Shown here: one piece after another, positions 49,959 to 59,656 of the stretch
Layout: the number at the start of each line of letters is the position of its first letter
Position numbering within the stretch: the first letter of the stretch is position 1
From: Allochromatium warmingii
GTDB taxonomy: Bacteria > Pseudomonadota > Gammaproteobacteria > Chromatiales > Chromatiaceae
DNA length: 64,000 nucleotides
Reading direction: 5' to 3'
Assembly (NCBI RefSeq): GCF_900107145.1
Contig: NZ_FNOW01000004.1
Span: 35,157 to 99,156, forward strand
The notes under the pieces: generated by a model
What the model was told of the DNA's origin: nothing
Databases searched by the model: none
The model's input: the letters and a program-made list of their open reading frames with translations, nothing else
Program-made: the position numbers and the translations under genes

Positions 49959-49960
49959 GT

Positions 49961-50158
49961 ATGACCACATTGATTCAAACTGAAATTCCGGATCACCTAG
50001 CACGACAGGCGCAATCAATGGTTGAGCGCGGTTGGGCAACAGATGTCAACGCGATTGTCATCGAATCGCTGCGCCGTTACCTCGAATCCCATCAAGAAGC
50101 CCTAACTGAGTCATTGATCCGCGATGATGTGGATTGGGGGTTGCATGGCACAGACTGA
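49961..50158 (+). CDS. Ribbon-helix-helix-like antitoxin
   Basis: A 65-residue protein: TEIPDHLARQAQSMVERGW then DVNAIVIESLRRYLESH, the pattern of a small DNA-binding antitoxin (strand then two helices). The chosen ATG is the one duplicated with the mod 3' end. Its last 14 bases overlap the start of the PIN-domain toxin, the normal antitoxin-toxin order. It probably represses its own operon and neutralises the toxin by direct binding. Confidence 0.78.
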   Translation: MTTLIQTEIPDHLARQAQSMVERGWATDVNAIVIESLRRYLESHQEALTESLIRDDVDWGLHGTD

Positions 50159-50681
50159 AAATTTGGTTCAATTGCAAGACAATACAGTTGTGGTCGTAGC
50201 AGATGCTGGCCCTTTAATTCATCTTGATGAACTCGACTCGATTTGGTTGTTAGCTGATTTTAATGTTGTTTACGTGCCTGAACCTGTATGGCTCGAAGTA
50301 GCATATCATCGACCCGGAGCACTCACGAATCCAGAAGTATCACTACTGAAATCTAAACCAAGATTTATTGAGCAAGTCTCTGCACTCAGAGAAATGTATG
50401 CTTTACATGTGGGCGAATATGCGGCGCTGTGTCAGTGTTTCGGATTGACGCATTCAATTTTACTGACGGACGATACCGCCGCACGACTTGCCGCAAAAAC
50501 GCTTGAGATTTCAGCTCATGGAACGATTGGCCTACTGATTCGCGCTATTCGACGCCACCAACTGAGCGGATATCAAGTCATTGATTTATTAAAACAGATA
50601 CCAGAACGCTCATCGCTCCATATTCGCCCAGCACTTTTGCGCGATATTATCCAGCAAACTGAGCGGAATTTACGTCTATGA
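50145..50681 (+). CDS. PIN-like (DUF3368) toxin
   Basis: A 178-residue PIN-fold protein. Acidic residues expected at the RNase site are seen: Asp20 in VVADAGPLIHL, Glu91 in HVGEYAALC, and Asp109/Asp110 in LLTDDTAARLAA. GTIGLLIRAIRRHQLSG is typical of the DUF3368 subgroup. It overlaps the antitoxin gene by 14 bases and the res start by 4 bases (ATGA), so translation of the toxin and the restriction subunit may be linked. It probably cleaves RNA when freed from its antitoxin. Confidence 0.82.
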   Translation: MAQTENLVQLQDNTVVVVADAGPLIHLDELDSIWLLADFNVVYVPEPVWLEVAYHRPGALTNPEVSLLKSKPRFIEQVSALREMYALHVGEYAALCQCFGLTHSILLTDDTAARLAAKTLEISAHGTIGLLIRAIRRHQLSGYQVIDLLKQIPERSSLHIRPALLRDIIQQTERNLRL

Positions 50682-53389
50682 CCACCTTCGCGCCCAAAAC
50701 CTATCAATCCGACCTGCTGACCAGCGTCGAATTATATTTTCGCACTTGCCACGCGCTCGGCTCTCCCGCGCTCGCCTACACCGCCACCACCGAACAGCTT
50801 TGGGGCCGAGGCAATCCCTATCATTCCCTGCCCGGCTTTCCGCCTGACATGCCCTATTTTTGCTTGCGCGTCCCGACCGGCGGCGGCAAAACTTGGCTGG
50901 CTGCCGCCAGCGTCGCTCGCGTCAACACCCAGCTCCTACGCACCGATCACAGCCTGATTCTCTGGCTCGTGCCTAGCAAATCCATCCGCACACAAACGTT
51001 GCGAGCACTGCAAAACCGCCATCATCCCTACCACAGTGCCCTGCGCGACGCTGGCCCGGTCAGCGTCCTCGCTCTCGACGACGCCCGCGCCCTGACTCGC
51101 GCCACCCTCGACAGCTCCACCACCGTCATCGTCGCCACCCGCCAAGCCTTTCAGGTCGAAGACGCCGAATGCCGCAAGGTCTACCAATCCAGCGGCGACC
51201 TGATGCACCATTTCGACGCGCTTTCGCCGATCCAACGCGCCGCATTGCTCACCGACGGCGACGGTAGCGACCGCATCACGCCCTATTCGCTGGCTAACGT
51301 TTTCCGCCTGCGTCGCCCGTTCGTCATCGTCGATGAAGCGCACAACAGCCGCACCGATCTGGCCTTCGAGATGCTGGCGCGACTGCGCCCGAGCGGGATT
51401 CTCGAACTGACCGCCACCCCCGATCTGCACCGCACGCCCAGCAATGTGCTGCACAGCGTTTCGGCGCTCGAACTCAAAAACGAGTCAATGATTAAGCTGC
51501 CGGTGATGTTGGAGATCGAACCGCACTGGCAACATTGCATCGCCAATGCCCTCGCTCGCCGCGACGCGCTACAGCAACTCGCTGACGCCGAAACCCAAGC
51601 CGGAGCGCCCTATCTACGTCCCATCGTGTTGATTCAGGCCGAACCGCGCCGTAGTGGGGTTGAAACGCTGGATGTCGAGCGCGTGAAACAGGAACTCATC
51701 ACTAATCAAGGTCTGCCCGCTGAAGCCGTCGTCATTGCCACTGGCGACGAACGCGGCTTAGAACAACTCGACGCCGACTATCAACACGGCATCAACGATC
51801 CGCGCTGCCCGGTGACGGTCGTGATTACGCAAAAGGCGCTCGCCGAAGGTTGGGATTGCCCCTTTGCCTATATTCTGGTCAGCCTCGCCTCGCTGTCATC
51901 GTCCACAGCCGTCGAGCAACTGCTTGGACGCATCTTGCGTCAACCCAATGCTTGCCGCCGCCAAGCGCCGGAACTCAATCAATCGTATGCGTTCGTCGTT
52001 TCGCACAACTTCGCCGAAACCGCGCAGGCGTTACGGGATCGGCTGGTATCAGGTGCAGGATTTGAGCGGCGCGAAGTGCGCGAACTGGTCGCCGCCGTGC
52101 AACCGGAGCCAGCATGGTTGGACTTGAGCGGACAACCCAACAGGGTGATCGTGCATCCAGTCACTGTCACCCTGACTGAAACCCCCGATCTCAAAGCCGT
52201 ACCAAAGCCGGTGCGCGATAAGCTCGACTGGGATCAGGTGCATCACACCCTGACCATTCGTGCGCCTCTGAGCGCCGATGAGACCGCCCAGCTCACCGCA
52301 ACTGTCACCTCAGTCACAGCCATCAACATCCTCACCGAAGCGGCCGCCGCCAGTCGCACCACCGCGATTGAGCTGTTCCAAACGCCCGCCGAGCGCGGCG
52401 TCCGGTTTCGCGTGCCACAACTGGCGATCCCAGTACAGGGACGCTTGTGTTTATTTGATGATCCCAGCTTACTCGGTGAACGCTGGGAATTGCCGCTGAC
52501 TGCCGCCGCGCCAACAGCCGACGATCTCCAACAACTCGACCGCGCCATGCAGTACGCGCAAGGTGGACGACTCGACATCGACGCCACCAGCGGCACGGTC
52601 AAAATGGAATTTCTCGCCGATTTGCAGCGCGATCTCGATCTTATCCAGCGGGCCGAATCTTGGGACAGCGTGCGGTTGGCGACTTGGCTCTGTCGCAATC
52701 TGCCGGAAGCGTCGTTGATTCATGGCCACAAACGCGCTTTTGTCGCCACTTGGCTGACGGCATTGCTGGCGCATGATGGATTCACGCTGGCGCGCGCGAC
52801 CCTACAACGCTACCAGATTCGTGACCGACTCGAAGCACAGGTGCGCTACCTGCGCCGCACGGCGGCTGAGACCGCCTATCAACAGGCGCTTTTTAGCGAT
52901 GCTAGCGCCACGCCACTCACTGTCAGCGATGATTTCAGCTTTGAGTTTCAGCGCCAGCACTATGCACCGCCGCATGATTACGATCCGGCGACCTCGGTTT
53001 ATGGCCATTTCGATTTTCGCGGGCACTATTACCCGCGTATCGGCGATTTTGACAGCCGCGAAGAATTTGAATGCGCTTGCCAACTCGACATTCTGACCCA
53101 ACAAGGACGTCTCGCATTCTGGGTGCGGAATTTGGTGCGCACTGAACGCAGAGCCTTTTATCTACAAAAAGCCGACGGGCGTTTTTATCCCGATTTCCTT
53201 TGTCAACTCCCGGCATCAAACACCGACCCCGGCCCGGTGCTCGCCGTCGAATACAAGGGCGCAGATCGCTGGGATACGGCCGCACCGGATCGGCTCATTG
53301 GAGAACTCTGGGCGAATCTTTCCGCTGGTCGCTGCCGCTTCGTGATGGTGCGAGATAAACGCTGGGATTGGATTGAGGCACAGCTTTAA
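50678..53389 (+). CDS. Type III-like restriction enzyme, helicase-nuclease subunit (Res)
   Basis: A 903-residue SF2 helicase-nuclease. Motif I is VPTGGGKTWLA (Walker A about 67-72), motif II is DEAH at 219-222, motif III-like LELTATPD, and motif VI-like STAVEQLLGRILRQP. The C-terminus carries a PD-(D/E)xK nuclease core: Asp839 in YPDFLC and Glu858/Lys860 in VEYKG. Together with the upstream methyltransferase this makes a type III-like restriction system that translocates or switches on DNA and cleaves foreign sequence. Its first 42 bases are also found in the scar at 49848, so mod and res were once adjacent. Confidence 0.92.
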   Translation: MTTFAPKTYQSDLLTSVELYFRTCHALGSPALAYTATTEQLWGRGNPYHSLPGFPPDMPYFCLRVPTGGGKTWLAAASVARVNTQLLRTDHSLILWLVPSKSIRTQTLRALQNRHHPYHSALRDAGPVSVLALDDARALTRATLDSSTTVIVATRQAFQVEDAECRKVYQSSGDLMHHFDALSPIQRAALLTDGDGSDRITPYSLANVFRLRRPFVIVDEAHNSRTDLAFEMLARLRPSGILELTATPDLHRTPSNVLHSVSALELKNESMIKLPVMLEIEPHWQHCIANALARRDALQQLADAETQAGAPYLRPIVLIQAEPRRSGVETLDVERVKQELITNQGLPAEAVVIATGDERGLEQLDADYQHGINDPRCPVTVVITQKALAEGWDCPFAYILVSLASLSSSTAVEQLLGRILRQPNACRRQAPELNQSYAFVVSHNFAETAQALRDRLVSGAGFERREVRELVAAVQPEPAWLDLSGQPNRVIVHPVTVTLTETPDLKAVPKPVRDKLDWDQVHHTLTIRAPLSADETAQLTATVTSVTAINILTEAAAASRTTAIELFQTPAERGVRFRVPQLAIPVQGRLCLFDDPSLLGERWELPLTAAAPTADDLQQLDRAMQYAQGGRLDIDATSGTVKMEFLADLQRDLDLIQRAESWDSVRLATWLCRNLPEASLIHGHKRAFVATWLTALLAHDGFTLARATLQRYQIRDRLEAQVRYLRRTAAETAYQQALFSDASATPLTVSDDFSFEFQRQHYAPPHDYDPATSVYGHFDFRGHYYPRIGDFDSREEFECACQLDILTQQGRLAFWVRNLVRTERRAFYLQKADGRFYPDFLCQLPASNTDPGPVLAVEYKGADRWDTAAPDRLIGELWANLSAGRCRFVMVRDKRWDWIEAQL

Positions 53390-53518
53390 TATCGAACTGC
53401 ATCGCTTTATCCTGTCCGCGATTGCGCCGATTCTGTTTCGTTATTTTTGAAGTGCTCGCGCATGTTGCGCCATTTAAGGGCTTATTGATGAACCTGTTTT
53501 TTGTTCGTGTGATTTCAG

Positions 53519-54961
53519 TCACAATAAAAACACCGTCGCCAAGCCGAGAAAAATAAAAAATCCGCCCGAATCGGTGAGCGCCGTAATCATCACTGACCCG
53601 CCGAGCGCCGGATCGCGTCCAAAACGCTGGCGCACGAGCGGAATCAATACCCCAGCGGTGGCGGCTAATAATAAATTCAGCGTCATTGCGCCGGTCATCA
53701 CCAATCCTAATTGCCAACTGCCATACAGCGCCCACACAATACCGCCGACCACTCCGCCCCATACTAATCCATTGATAAGCGCCACCCCGACTTCTTTCCC
53801 TAATAAGCGCCAAGCTGCCGAGGGTTCAACTTGGCCCATCGCTAATGCGCGGACAATCATCGTAATCGTCTGATTGCCAGCATTGCCGCCAATTCCAGCA
53901 ACAATCGGCATTAAAGCGGCCAGCGCCACCAATTGCGCAATCGACGTTTCAAACGCATCAATTACCCGCGAGGCGACAAAGGCGGTAATGAGATTGATTG
54001 CCAGCCATGCCCAGCGATTGCGTAATGAGCGGGTAATGGGTGCAAAAATATCTTCTTCTTCGCGCAATCCGGCTTGATTGAGTAATTCCGCTTCGGATTC
54101 TTCGCGGATGCGATCAACCATATCAGCGACTGTCACCCGCGCAATCACGCGCCGTTCATTGTCAATCACGGGCACGGAAATTAAATCATAGCGTTCAAAG
54201 GCGGCGGCGGCTTCGTCAGCATCATCTTCTGGCCGAAAAGTCACCAGTGATTTCGCTTTCATCACCTCAGACACACGCCGCTCGGGATCGTTAATCAGCA
54301 AGGATTCGAGCGTTAAAATGCCGCGTAGCCGTTCTTCACGATCAATGACGAATAATTTATCAGTATGATCGGGCAGTGCTTCAAAGCGCCGCAAATACCG
54401 CAACACGACTTCTAGGGTCACATCCTCACGCACCGTGACCATATCGAAATCCATAAGCGCCCCAACCGTGTCCTCGGGGTAGGACATGGCGGCGCGGACA
54501 TGCTCGCGCTCTTCGTGATCGAGTGCTTCGAGCACATCTTCGACCACTTCTGGCGGCAGATCGGGCGCAAGATCGGCCAGCTCATCGGCGTCGAGCGATT
54601 CGGCGGCGGCGCGAATTTCGGCGCTGTCCATGACCTCGATCAGCGACGGGCGCACCGCATCTGAGACTTCGAGCAGAATTTCGCCATCCTTGTCGGCCCG
54701 CACCAGTTCCCAGACCAGTTGCCGTTGATCGCGGGGCAGGGCTTCGAGAATGTGCGCAATATCAGCCGGATGCAGGCGGTCGAGCTTGCGCCGCAGCCAG
54801 CCGATGGTTTGACGATGGGTGATGGAATCGACCAGATCTTGATGCACACCCTGCTGACGGTGCATCAACACTTCGACCAACCGCTGACGGGCGAGCAGTT
54901 CGCGGATGTCGCGCAGGTGGCGTTGCAACACATCGGAGTCACGCGGTAATGGCTCGCTCAT
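53519..54961 (-). CDS. mgtE: Magnesium transporter MgtE
   Basis: A 480-residue magnesium channel. The N-terminal superhelical domain is recognisable from RRKLDRLHPADIAHILEALP and LAPDLPPEVVEDVLEAL; two CBS domains follow (YPEDTVGALMDFD through SVPVIDNERRVIARVTVADMVD), then five membrane helices with GIGGNAGNQTITMIVRALA, the selectivity region. The magnesium-sensing architecture is complete. I start at the ATG 54961 because MSEPLPRDSDVL leads straight into the N domain; the open frame further upstream has no family likeness. It faces away from the M16 peptidase genes. Confidence 0.95.
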   Translation of the reverse strand: MSEPLPRDSDVLQRHLRDIRELLARQRLVEVLMHRQQGVHQDLVDSITHRQTIGWLRRKLDRLHPADIAHILEALPRDQRQLVWELVRADKDGEILLEVSDAVRPSLIEVMDSAEIRAAAESLDADELADLAPDLPPEVVEDVLEALDHEEREHVRAAMSYPEDTVGALMDFDMVTVREDVTLEVVLRYLRRFEALPDHTDKLFVIDREERLRGILTLESLLINDPERRVSEVMKAKSLVTFRPEDDADEAAAAFERYDLISVPVIDNERRVIARVTVADMVDRIREESEAELLNQAGLREEEDIFAPITRSLRNRWAWLAINLITAFVASRVIDAFETSIAQLVALAALMPIVAGIGGNAGNQTITMIVRALAMGQVEPSAAWRLLGKEVGVALINGLVWGGVVGGIVWALYGSWQLGLVMTGAMTLNLLLAATAGVLIPLVRQRFGRDPALGGSVMITALTDSGGFFIFLGLATVFLL

Positions 54962-55054
54962 TTTAGTGGGCCTGTCTGTCAGGCGGGGGTGTATGAAAAC
55001 CTCAGCACCCTGCTCCGGTTTGCGTTGCTGGTGGCGATGTTTTAGAGCTTTCAA

Positions 55055-55084
55055 ACTATAACTGTTCCATTTTAATTTGAGCAA
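55055..55084 (-). promoter_or_regulatory. Candidate sigma70 promoter of mgtE in the 54962-55261 gap
   Basis: On the minus strand TTGCTC (55084-55079) and TATAGT (55060-55055) are separated by 18 bases, about 94 bases before the mgtE start codon. Just upstream lies the perfect palindrome GCAATGCATTGC (55091-55102). I see no gene in this 300-base gap, and no match to the magnesium (M-box) riboswitch core. Confidence 0.4.
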
Positions 55085-55261
55085 ATGTGTGCAATGCATT
55101 GCTCTACACTGAGTTGATATGATCGCCTCTACTACGACCACTAACCATCCAAACCAAAAACCCATGCACCACTGAACCTTGACCCAGCGCCGCCGGTCGA
55201 ATAGCGTTCCGAGCCAGTGCGCGTCATCATGACTTGCGCTTTTATGGGATCAACACGGCTT

Positions 55262-56665
55262 ATGCACAGACGCTCCATCCTCACCCGCTTCTCCGTCATC
55301 CTCTTGCTGCCCATGCTATTACTGCCGTCTCTCGGTGTTCGCGCCGCGTCCGCCGTCCACGAACGCCAACTGGCGAACGGACTGAAAATTCTGGTCAAAC
55401 CCGATCAACGCGCCCCGATCCTGACCTCACAGGTCTGGTATCGCATCGGGTCGAGCTACGAATACGGCGGACTGACCGGCGTGTCGCATCTCTTGGAGCA
55501 CATGATGTTTCAGGGCACCGAGCGCCTCGCGCCGGGCGAATTCTCGCGGATCATCGCCGCCAATGGCGGTGAGGAAAACGCTTTTACTGGACGCGATTAC
55601 ACCGCCTATTATCAAAATCTCGCCAGTGATCGGCTCGAAATCGCTTTTGAGCTAGAAGCCGAGCGGATGCGTCATCTCAAGCTCAACGAGAGCGAATTTC
55701 TCAAAGAACTCGAAGTGGTCAAGGAAGAGCGGCGGATGCGCACTGACGACGATCCGCAGGCGCTGACCTACGAGCGTTTTAGCGCCACAGCCTATGATGC
55801 CTCACCCTATCGCAATCCGGTGATCGGCTGGCCGAGCGATCTGGAACAACTCAGCCTCGCCGATGTGCGCGATTGGTACCGGCAGTGGTATGCGCCCAAT
55901 AACGCGATTCTCGTGGTCGCTGGGGATGTCGATCCCGAGCGGGTATTCGCGCTGGCTGAACAGTATTTCGGCCCGCTGGCCGCTGAGACCATTCGCCCCC
56001 CAAAAACCCAAGCCGAACCCGAGCAACTCGGCGAAAAACGGCTGCGCGTCCAAGCGCCAGCAAAAGAACCCTATCTATTGATGGGTTATAAAACGCCGGT
56101 GCTCACCCATGCCGCAGAGTCGTGGGAACCCTACGCGCTCGAACTCTTAGCCTCGATTCTCGACGGCGGCGACAGTGCGCGGCTGGCGCGAGAACTGGTG
56201 CGCGGGCAGCAGCTTGCGTCCTCAGTTGGTGCGGGCTATGACGCTTTTTCACGGCTGCCCGGACTGTTTTTATTTGAAGGTGTTCCAGCCAGCGGCCAGA
56301 CCATCGAGACGCTCGAACGGGCGCTCCGTGAACAGGTCGCACGGGTGCAAGCCGAGCCGGTCACGGCGGCAGAATTGGAGCGCGTGCGCAATCAAGTGAT
56401 CGCCGCCAAAGTCTTTGAACGCGATGCGCTGTTTTATCAAGCGATGCAAATCGGACTGCTGGAAACTATCGGCCTCGATTGGCAACTCGCTGATAGCTAT
56501 GTTGATCGCCTCGCCGCCATCACGCCCGAGCAAATTCAGGCCGTCGCGCAACGCTATCTCACGCCTGAGCGCCTGACGGTCGCCATGCTCGATCCGCAGC
56601 CGCTGGATGCGACCACGCAGGCCGCCGCGCCGCCTCATGCTGGAGGACAGTATCATGTGCAGTGA
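55262..56665 (+). CDS. M16 family zinc metallopeptidase (catalytic member)
   Basis: A 467-residue exported peptidase. The signal peptide (SVILLLPMLLLPSLGVRA) places it in the periplasm or envelope. The inverted zinc motif HLLEHMMF supplies HxxEH, with the downstream Glu in the FELEAERMRHL region. The second half is the inactive M16 C domain. It is followed at once by a second M16 gene that lacks the zinc motif, matching paired M16B peptidases of gammaproteobacteria in which one subunit is catalytic. The first in-frame start (GTG 55217) is possible but the ATG at 55262 gives a normal signal peptide. Confidence 0.9.
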   Translation: MHRRSILTRFSVILLLPMLLLPSLGVRAASAVHERQLANGLKILVKPDQRAPILTSQVWYRIGSSYEYGGLTGVSHLLEHMMFQGTERLAPGEFSRIIAANGGEENAFTGRDYTAYYQNLASDRLEIAFELEAERMRHLKLNESEFLKELEVVKEERRMRTDDDPQALTYERFSATAYDASPYRNPVIGWPSDLEQLSLADVRDWYRQWYAPNNAILVVAGDVDPERVFALAEQYFGPLAAETIRPPKTQAEPEQLGEKRLRVQAPAKEPYLLMGYKTPVLTHAAESWEPYALELLASILDGGDSARLARELVRGQQLASSVGAGYDAFSRLPGLFLFEGVPASGQTIETLERALREQVARVQAEPVTAAELERVRNQVIAAKVFERDALFYQAMQIGLLETIGLDWQLADSYVDRLAAITPEQIQAVAQRYLTPERLTVAMLDPQPLDATTQAAAPPHAGGQYHVQ

Positions 56666-58028
56666 ACGACAAGCCGAGCGCCTCGACCGCGCCGTGCGTA
56701 CCCTGAGCGCGTGGTTAGCGGGCACGCTGCTGCTGGCCAGCCCGCTGGTACAGGCCACGCCCGAGATTCAAAGCTGGCGCACCGAAAACGGCACGCGGGT
56801 GTTCTTCGTCGCCGCGCCGGATATTCCGATGGTCGATGTGCAGTTCGTCTTAGCCGCTGGCAGTGCCCACGATGGGGCGCAGTCTGGATTAGCGTCGCTG
56901 ACGGCGGCAATGTTGAGCGAAGGCGCGGGCGATTGGACAGCCGATGCCATTGCCGAGCGGTTCGATCAGGTCGGCGCGATTTTTAGCGCCAGCGTGGATC
57001 GGGATAAAACCATCCTCAGCCTGCGCACGCTGACCCGAGCAGCGGCCTTTGATACCGCGCTTGACACCTTTGCTATGCTGATCGCCCGCCCGACTTTTGC
57101 GCCGGACGAATTAGAGCGCGTGCGGCAGAATCGCTTGATCGCCTTGCGGCAGGATGATGAATCGCCGCGCAGTGTTGCCAGCAAAGCCTTTTATCGCGCT
57201 GTGTTTGGGGCGCATCCCTATGCCGCCGATCCCGCTGGCACGCCGGAGTCGATCACCGCCTTAACCCGCGCCGATTTAGTCGCCTTTCATGCGCGGCAGT
57301 ATGTCGGCGCAAATGCGGTGCTGGCGCTGGTCGGTGATCTGACCCGCGCTCAAGCTGAAGCATTGGCACAGCGCGTGGTCGCCGGTTTGCCCGCTGGTGA
57401 GCCGGTCGCGCCACTGCCAGCGGTGCCGGAGCTGGAACGCGGCACGTTGAACGCCATCAGCTTCCCGTCGAGTCAAACCACGCTGCTCGCTGGTCAGCCG
57501 GGGCTGCGGCGCGGCGATCCCGATTATTTTGCGCTCTATGTCGGCAATCACATTTTGGGCGGGAGCGGTCTAGTCTCGCTGCTGATGAACGAGATCCGCG
57601 AACAGCGCGGCCTGTCCTATAGCACCTATAGCTATTTCCTGCCGCTTGCCCAGCTTGGGCCGTTCATCATGGGTTTGCAGACGCGCAACGATCAGGCCGA
57701 ACAGGCGCGAGTGGTGCTGCTCGATACGCTCAAACGGTTCATCACTCAGGGGCCGACGGCGGCGGAATTGACCGCTGCCAAGCAAAATATTACCGGCGGT
57801 TTTCCGCTCAAAATTGCTAGTAATGGCGATATCGTCGGCTATCTTGCGGTGATCGGGTTTTATAACCTGCCGCTGGATTATCTGGCGCGGTTCCGCGAGC
57901 GCATCGAAGCCGTCACCGCCGCGCAGATTCAGGATGCGTTTCAGCGGCGCGTGCATCCCGAGCGGCTGGCGATTGTCAGCGTTGGTGCCGCGCCCGCAGA
58001 TGCGACCGCAACTCGTGGCACGCCCTAA
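56655..58028 (+). CDS. M16 family peptidase-like partner (non-catalytic)
   Basis: A 457-residue M16-fold protein with a signal peptide (LAGTLLLASPLVQATPE). The position of the HxxEH motif reads SGLASLTAAML, so zinc cannot bind as usual. The R/Y pair of partner subunits is present (REQRGLSYSTYSYF). It therefore probably completes the active site of the preceding peptidase as a heterodimer. GGAGGA at 56642-56647 lies 7 bases before the chosen ATG, which overlaps the end of the first M16 gene by 11 bases. Confidence 0.9.
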   Translation: MCSERQAERLDRAVRTLSAWLAGTLLLASPLVQATPEIQSWRTENGTRVFFVAAPDIPMVDVQFVLAAGSAHDGAQSGLASLTAAMLSEGAGDWTADAIAERFDQVGAIFSASVDRDKTILSLRTLTRAAAFDTALDTFAMLIARPTFAPDELERVRQNRLIALRQDDESPRSVASKAFYRAVFGAHPYAADPAGTPESITALTRADLVAFHARQYVGANAVLALVGDLTRAQAEALAQRVVAGLPAGEPVAPLPAVPELERGTLNAISFPSSQTTLLAGQPGLRRGDPDYFALYVGNHILGGSGLVSLLMNEIREQRGLSYSTYSYFLPLAQLGPFIMGLQTRNDQAEQARVVLLDTLKRFITQGPTAAELTAAKQNITGGFPLKIASNGDIVGYLAVIGFYNLPLDYLARFRERIEAVTAAQIQDAFQRRVHPERLAIVSVGAAPADATATRGTP

Positions 58029-58608
58029 GCCGCGTCCGGCCAATCAACTGCGGCTCATCGGCGGCGACTATCGCGGTCGCCGTCTGAGCTTTCCCGATCA
58101 GCCCGGCCTGCGCCCGACGGCGGATCGGGTGCGCGAGACGCTGTTTAATTGGGTCGCGCCTCGGATCGCGGGCGCACGCTGTCTGGATCTGTTCGCCGGC
58201 AGTGGGGCGCTGGGATTTGAGGCGCTGTCACGCGGAGCGCGGGCGGTGGTGATGCTCGAACAGGCTCCAGCAGTGGCGCGGCAATTGCGTGAGAATGCCG
58301 AGCGGCTGGGCGCGACGGCGGTGCAGGTGCATCAGGCTGATGCGTTGCGCTGGCTGGAACTGGAGCGGGTGCGCGAACCATTCGATCTAGTGTTTCTCGA
58401 TCCGCCCTTTGCGGCAGATTTATTGGCTCCGGCGCTAGAACGGCTCGACCGTTGCGGCTGGCTCGCGCCCGAGGCGCAGGTCTATCTGGAAACCGCCGCG
58501 CAGACTGGCTTTCCGGCATTGCCCGTCGGCTGGGAGTTGATCCGCGACAAACGCGCCAGTCAGGTGCGCTATGGATTAGCGGTCACAGCGGCACAGTTGT
58601 CAAAATAA
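58000..58608 (+). CDS. rsmD: 16S rRNA (guanine966-N2)-methyltransferase
   Basis: A 202-residue AdoMet-dependent methyltransferase that modifies G966 of 16S rRNA late in 30S assembly. LRLIGGDYRGRRLSFP near the start and RPTADRVRETLFNW are diagnostic; the AdoMet loop is LDLFAGSGALGFEALSRGA and the catalytic motif is FLDPPF. The start overlaps the second M16 gene; ATG 58000 is preferred, GTG 58015 is possible. The stop lies inside the 3' end of the convergent moxR gene (26-base overlap). Confidence 0.94.
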   Translation: MRPQLVARPKPRPANQLRLIGGDYRGRRLSFPDQPGLRPTADRVRETLFNWVAPRIAGARCLDLFAGSGALGFEALSRGARAVVMLEQAPAVARQLRENAERLGATAVQVHQADALRWLELERVREPFDLVFLDPPFAADLLAPALERLDRCGWLAPEAQVYLETAAQTGFPALPVGWELIRDKRASQVRYGLAVTAAQLSK

Positions 58609-59512
58609 ACCGCGCCACCTCATCATCCCCAATCCGCTGACCTGGCTCGCCGCCGGTGAGTCGATGCACCGCAACCGCAGGCAACACCGCCTGCACATCT
58701 TCTGGGATCACATAATCGCGTCCGGCCAGCAGCGCCCAAGCTTTGGCCGCGTGCAGCAGCCCGATTCCGGCTCGCGGCGAGAGTCCATAAGCAAAACGCT
58801 CCGAAGCGCGGGTGAATTGCAGAATCGCGTGGATATAGTCGATGATCGGCGGCGCAGCGTGAATGCGTAACACCGATTGTTGCAAAGCCAGCAATTCGGC
58901 ATTGGTCAGCGCCGGTTGTTGACGGGCGACCAGCTCGCGCCGATCTTCGCCAGCTAATAACGCTTTTTCCTGATCCGCCGCCGGATAGCCGAGATGAATC
59001 CGCATCAAAAAGCGATCAAGCTGCGATTCCGGCAGCGGAAAGGTGCCGACCTGAAACAGCGGATTTTGCGTTGCAATCACGAAAAAGGGTTCGGGCAGGC
59101 GGCGCGTTTCGCCCTCGACTGTGACCTGACGCTCTTCCATCGCTTCGAGCAGGGCGCTTTGCGCTTTGGGCGTGGCGCGGTTGATCTCATCAGCGAGAAT
59201 TAGTTGCGAAAAGATCGGGCCAGCATGAAAACGGAAGCTCTCCGAAGCCCGATCATAGACTGAGACGCCGATCACATCAGCGGGCAGCAGATCGCTGGTG
59301 AACTGAATGCGCGAATAATCCAGTCCGAGCAGCCGCGCCAGCAGATGCGCGAGCGTGGTTTTGCCGACGCCGGGCAGATCCTCAACCAGCAGATGACCGC
59401 GTGCCAGCAAACAGGCCAGCGCCAGCCGCAGTTCATGATCTTTGCCGAGGATGACCGCGCCGGCTGCGTTTAGGATGTGTTCGGGGAGGCTGGGATTGGG
59501 GGTGGTGGGCAT
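58583..59512 (-). CDS. MoxR family AAA+ ATPase
   Basis: A 309-residue AAA+ ATPase. Walker A is [13 protein letters not shown], Walker B is [10 protein letters not shown] followed by [21 protein letters not shown], and sensor residues appear in FFVIATQNP. MoxR proteins act as chaperones for metal insertion or for von Willebrand A-domain proteins, and are usually followed by DUF58 and VWA genes. None is present here, so this member is a loner or its partners are elsewhere. Confidence 0.92.
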   Translation of the reverse strand: MPTTPNPSLPEHILNAAGAVILGKDHELRLALACLLARGHLLVEDLPGVGKTTLAHLLARLLGLDYSRIQFTSDLLPADVIGVSVYDRASESFRFHAGPIFSQLILADEINRATPKAQSALLEAMEERQVTVEGETRRLPEPFFVIATQNPLFQVGTFPLPESQLDRFLMRIHLGYPAADQEKALLAGEDRRELVARQQPALTNAELLALQQSVLRIHAAPPIIDYIHAILQFTRASERFAYGLSPRAGIGLLHAAKAWALLAGRDYVIPEDVQAVLPAVAVHRLTGGEPGQRIGDDEVARFILTTVPL

Positions 59513-59656
59513 GTGGGCGGCTCAGGTACTGGGCGACATAGCACCTAATAATAGTCGATATAAAACGCAAGCATCGCAAGGCTATGCGCGATAGATCGCT
59601 AACTTAAGCGCCTACCGTCGCTTGCTGGTAGTATCAGCATTTGATACTGTTTGGCG

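Noticed and set aside
55039..55050. GTTTTAGAGCTT, resembling the start of a Cas9-type CRISPR repeat
   Set aside because: Single occurrence, no repeats or spacers around it, no cas genes in the window; chance match in the mgtE upstream region.
54962..55261. Magnesium (M-box) riboswitch before mgtE
   Set aside because: The conserved core of the M-box is not found; only a plausible promoter and a palindrome are visible.
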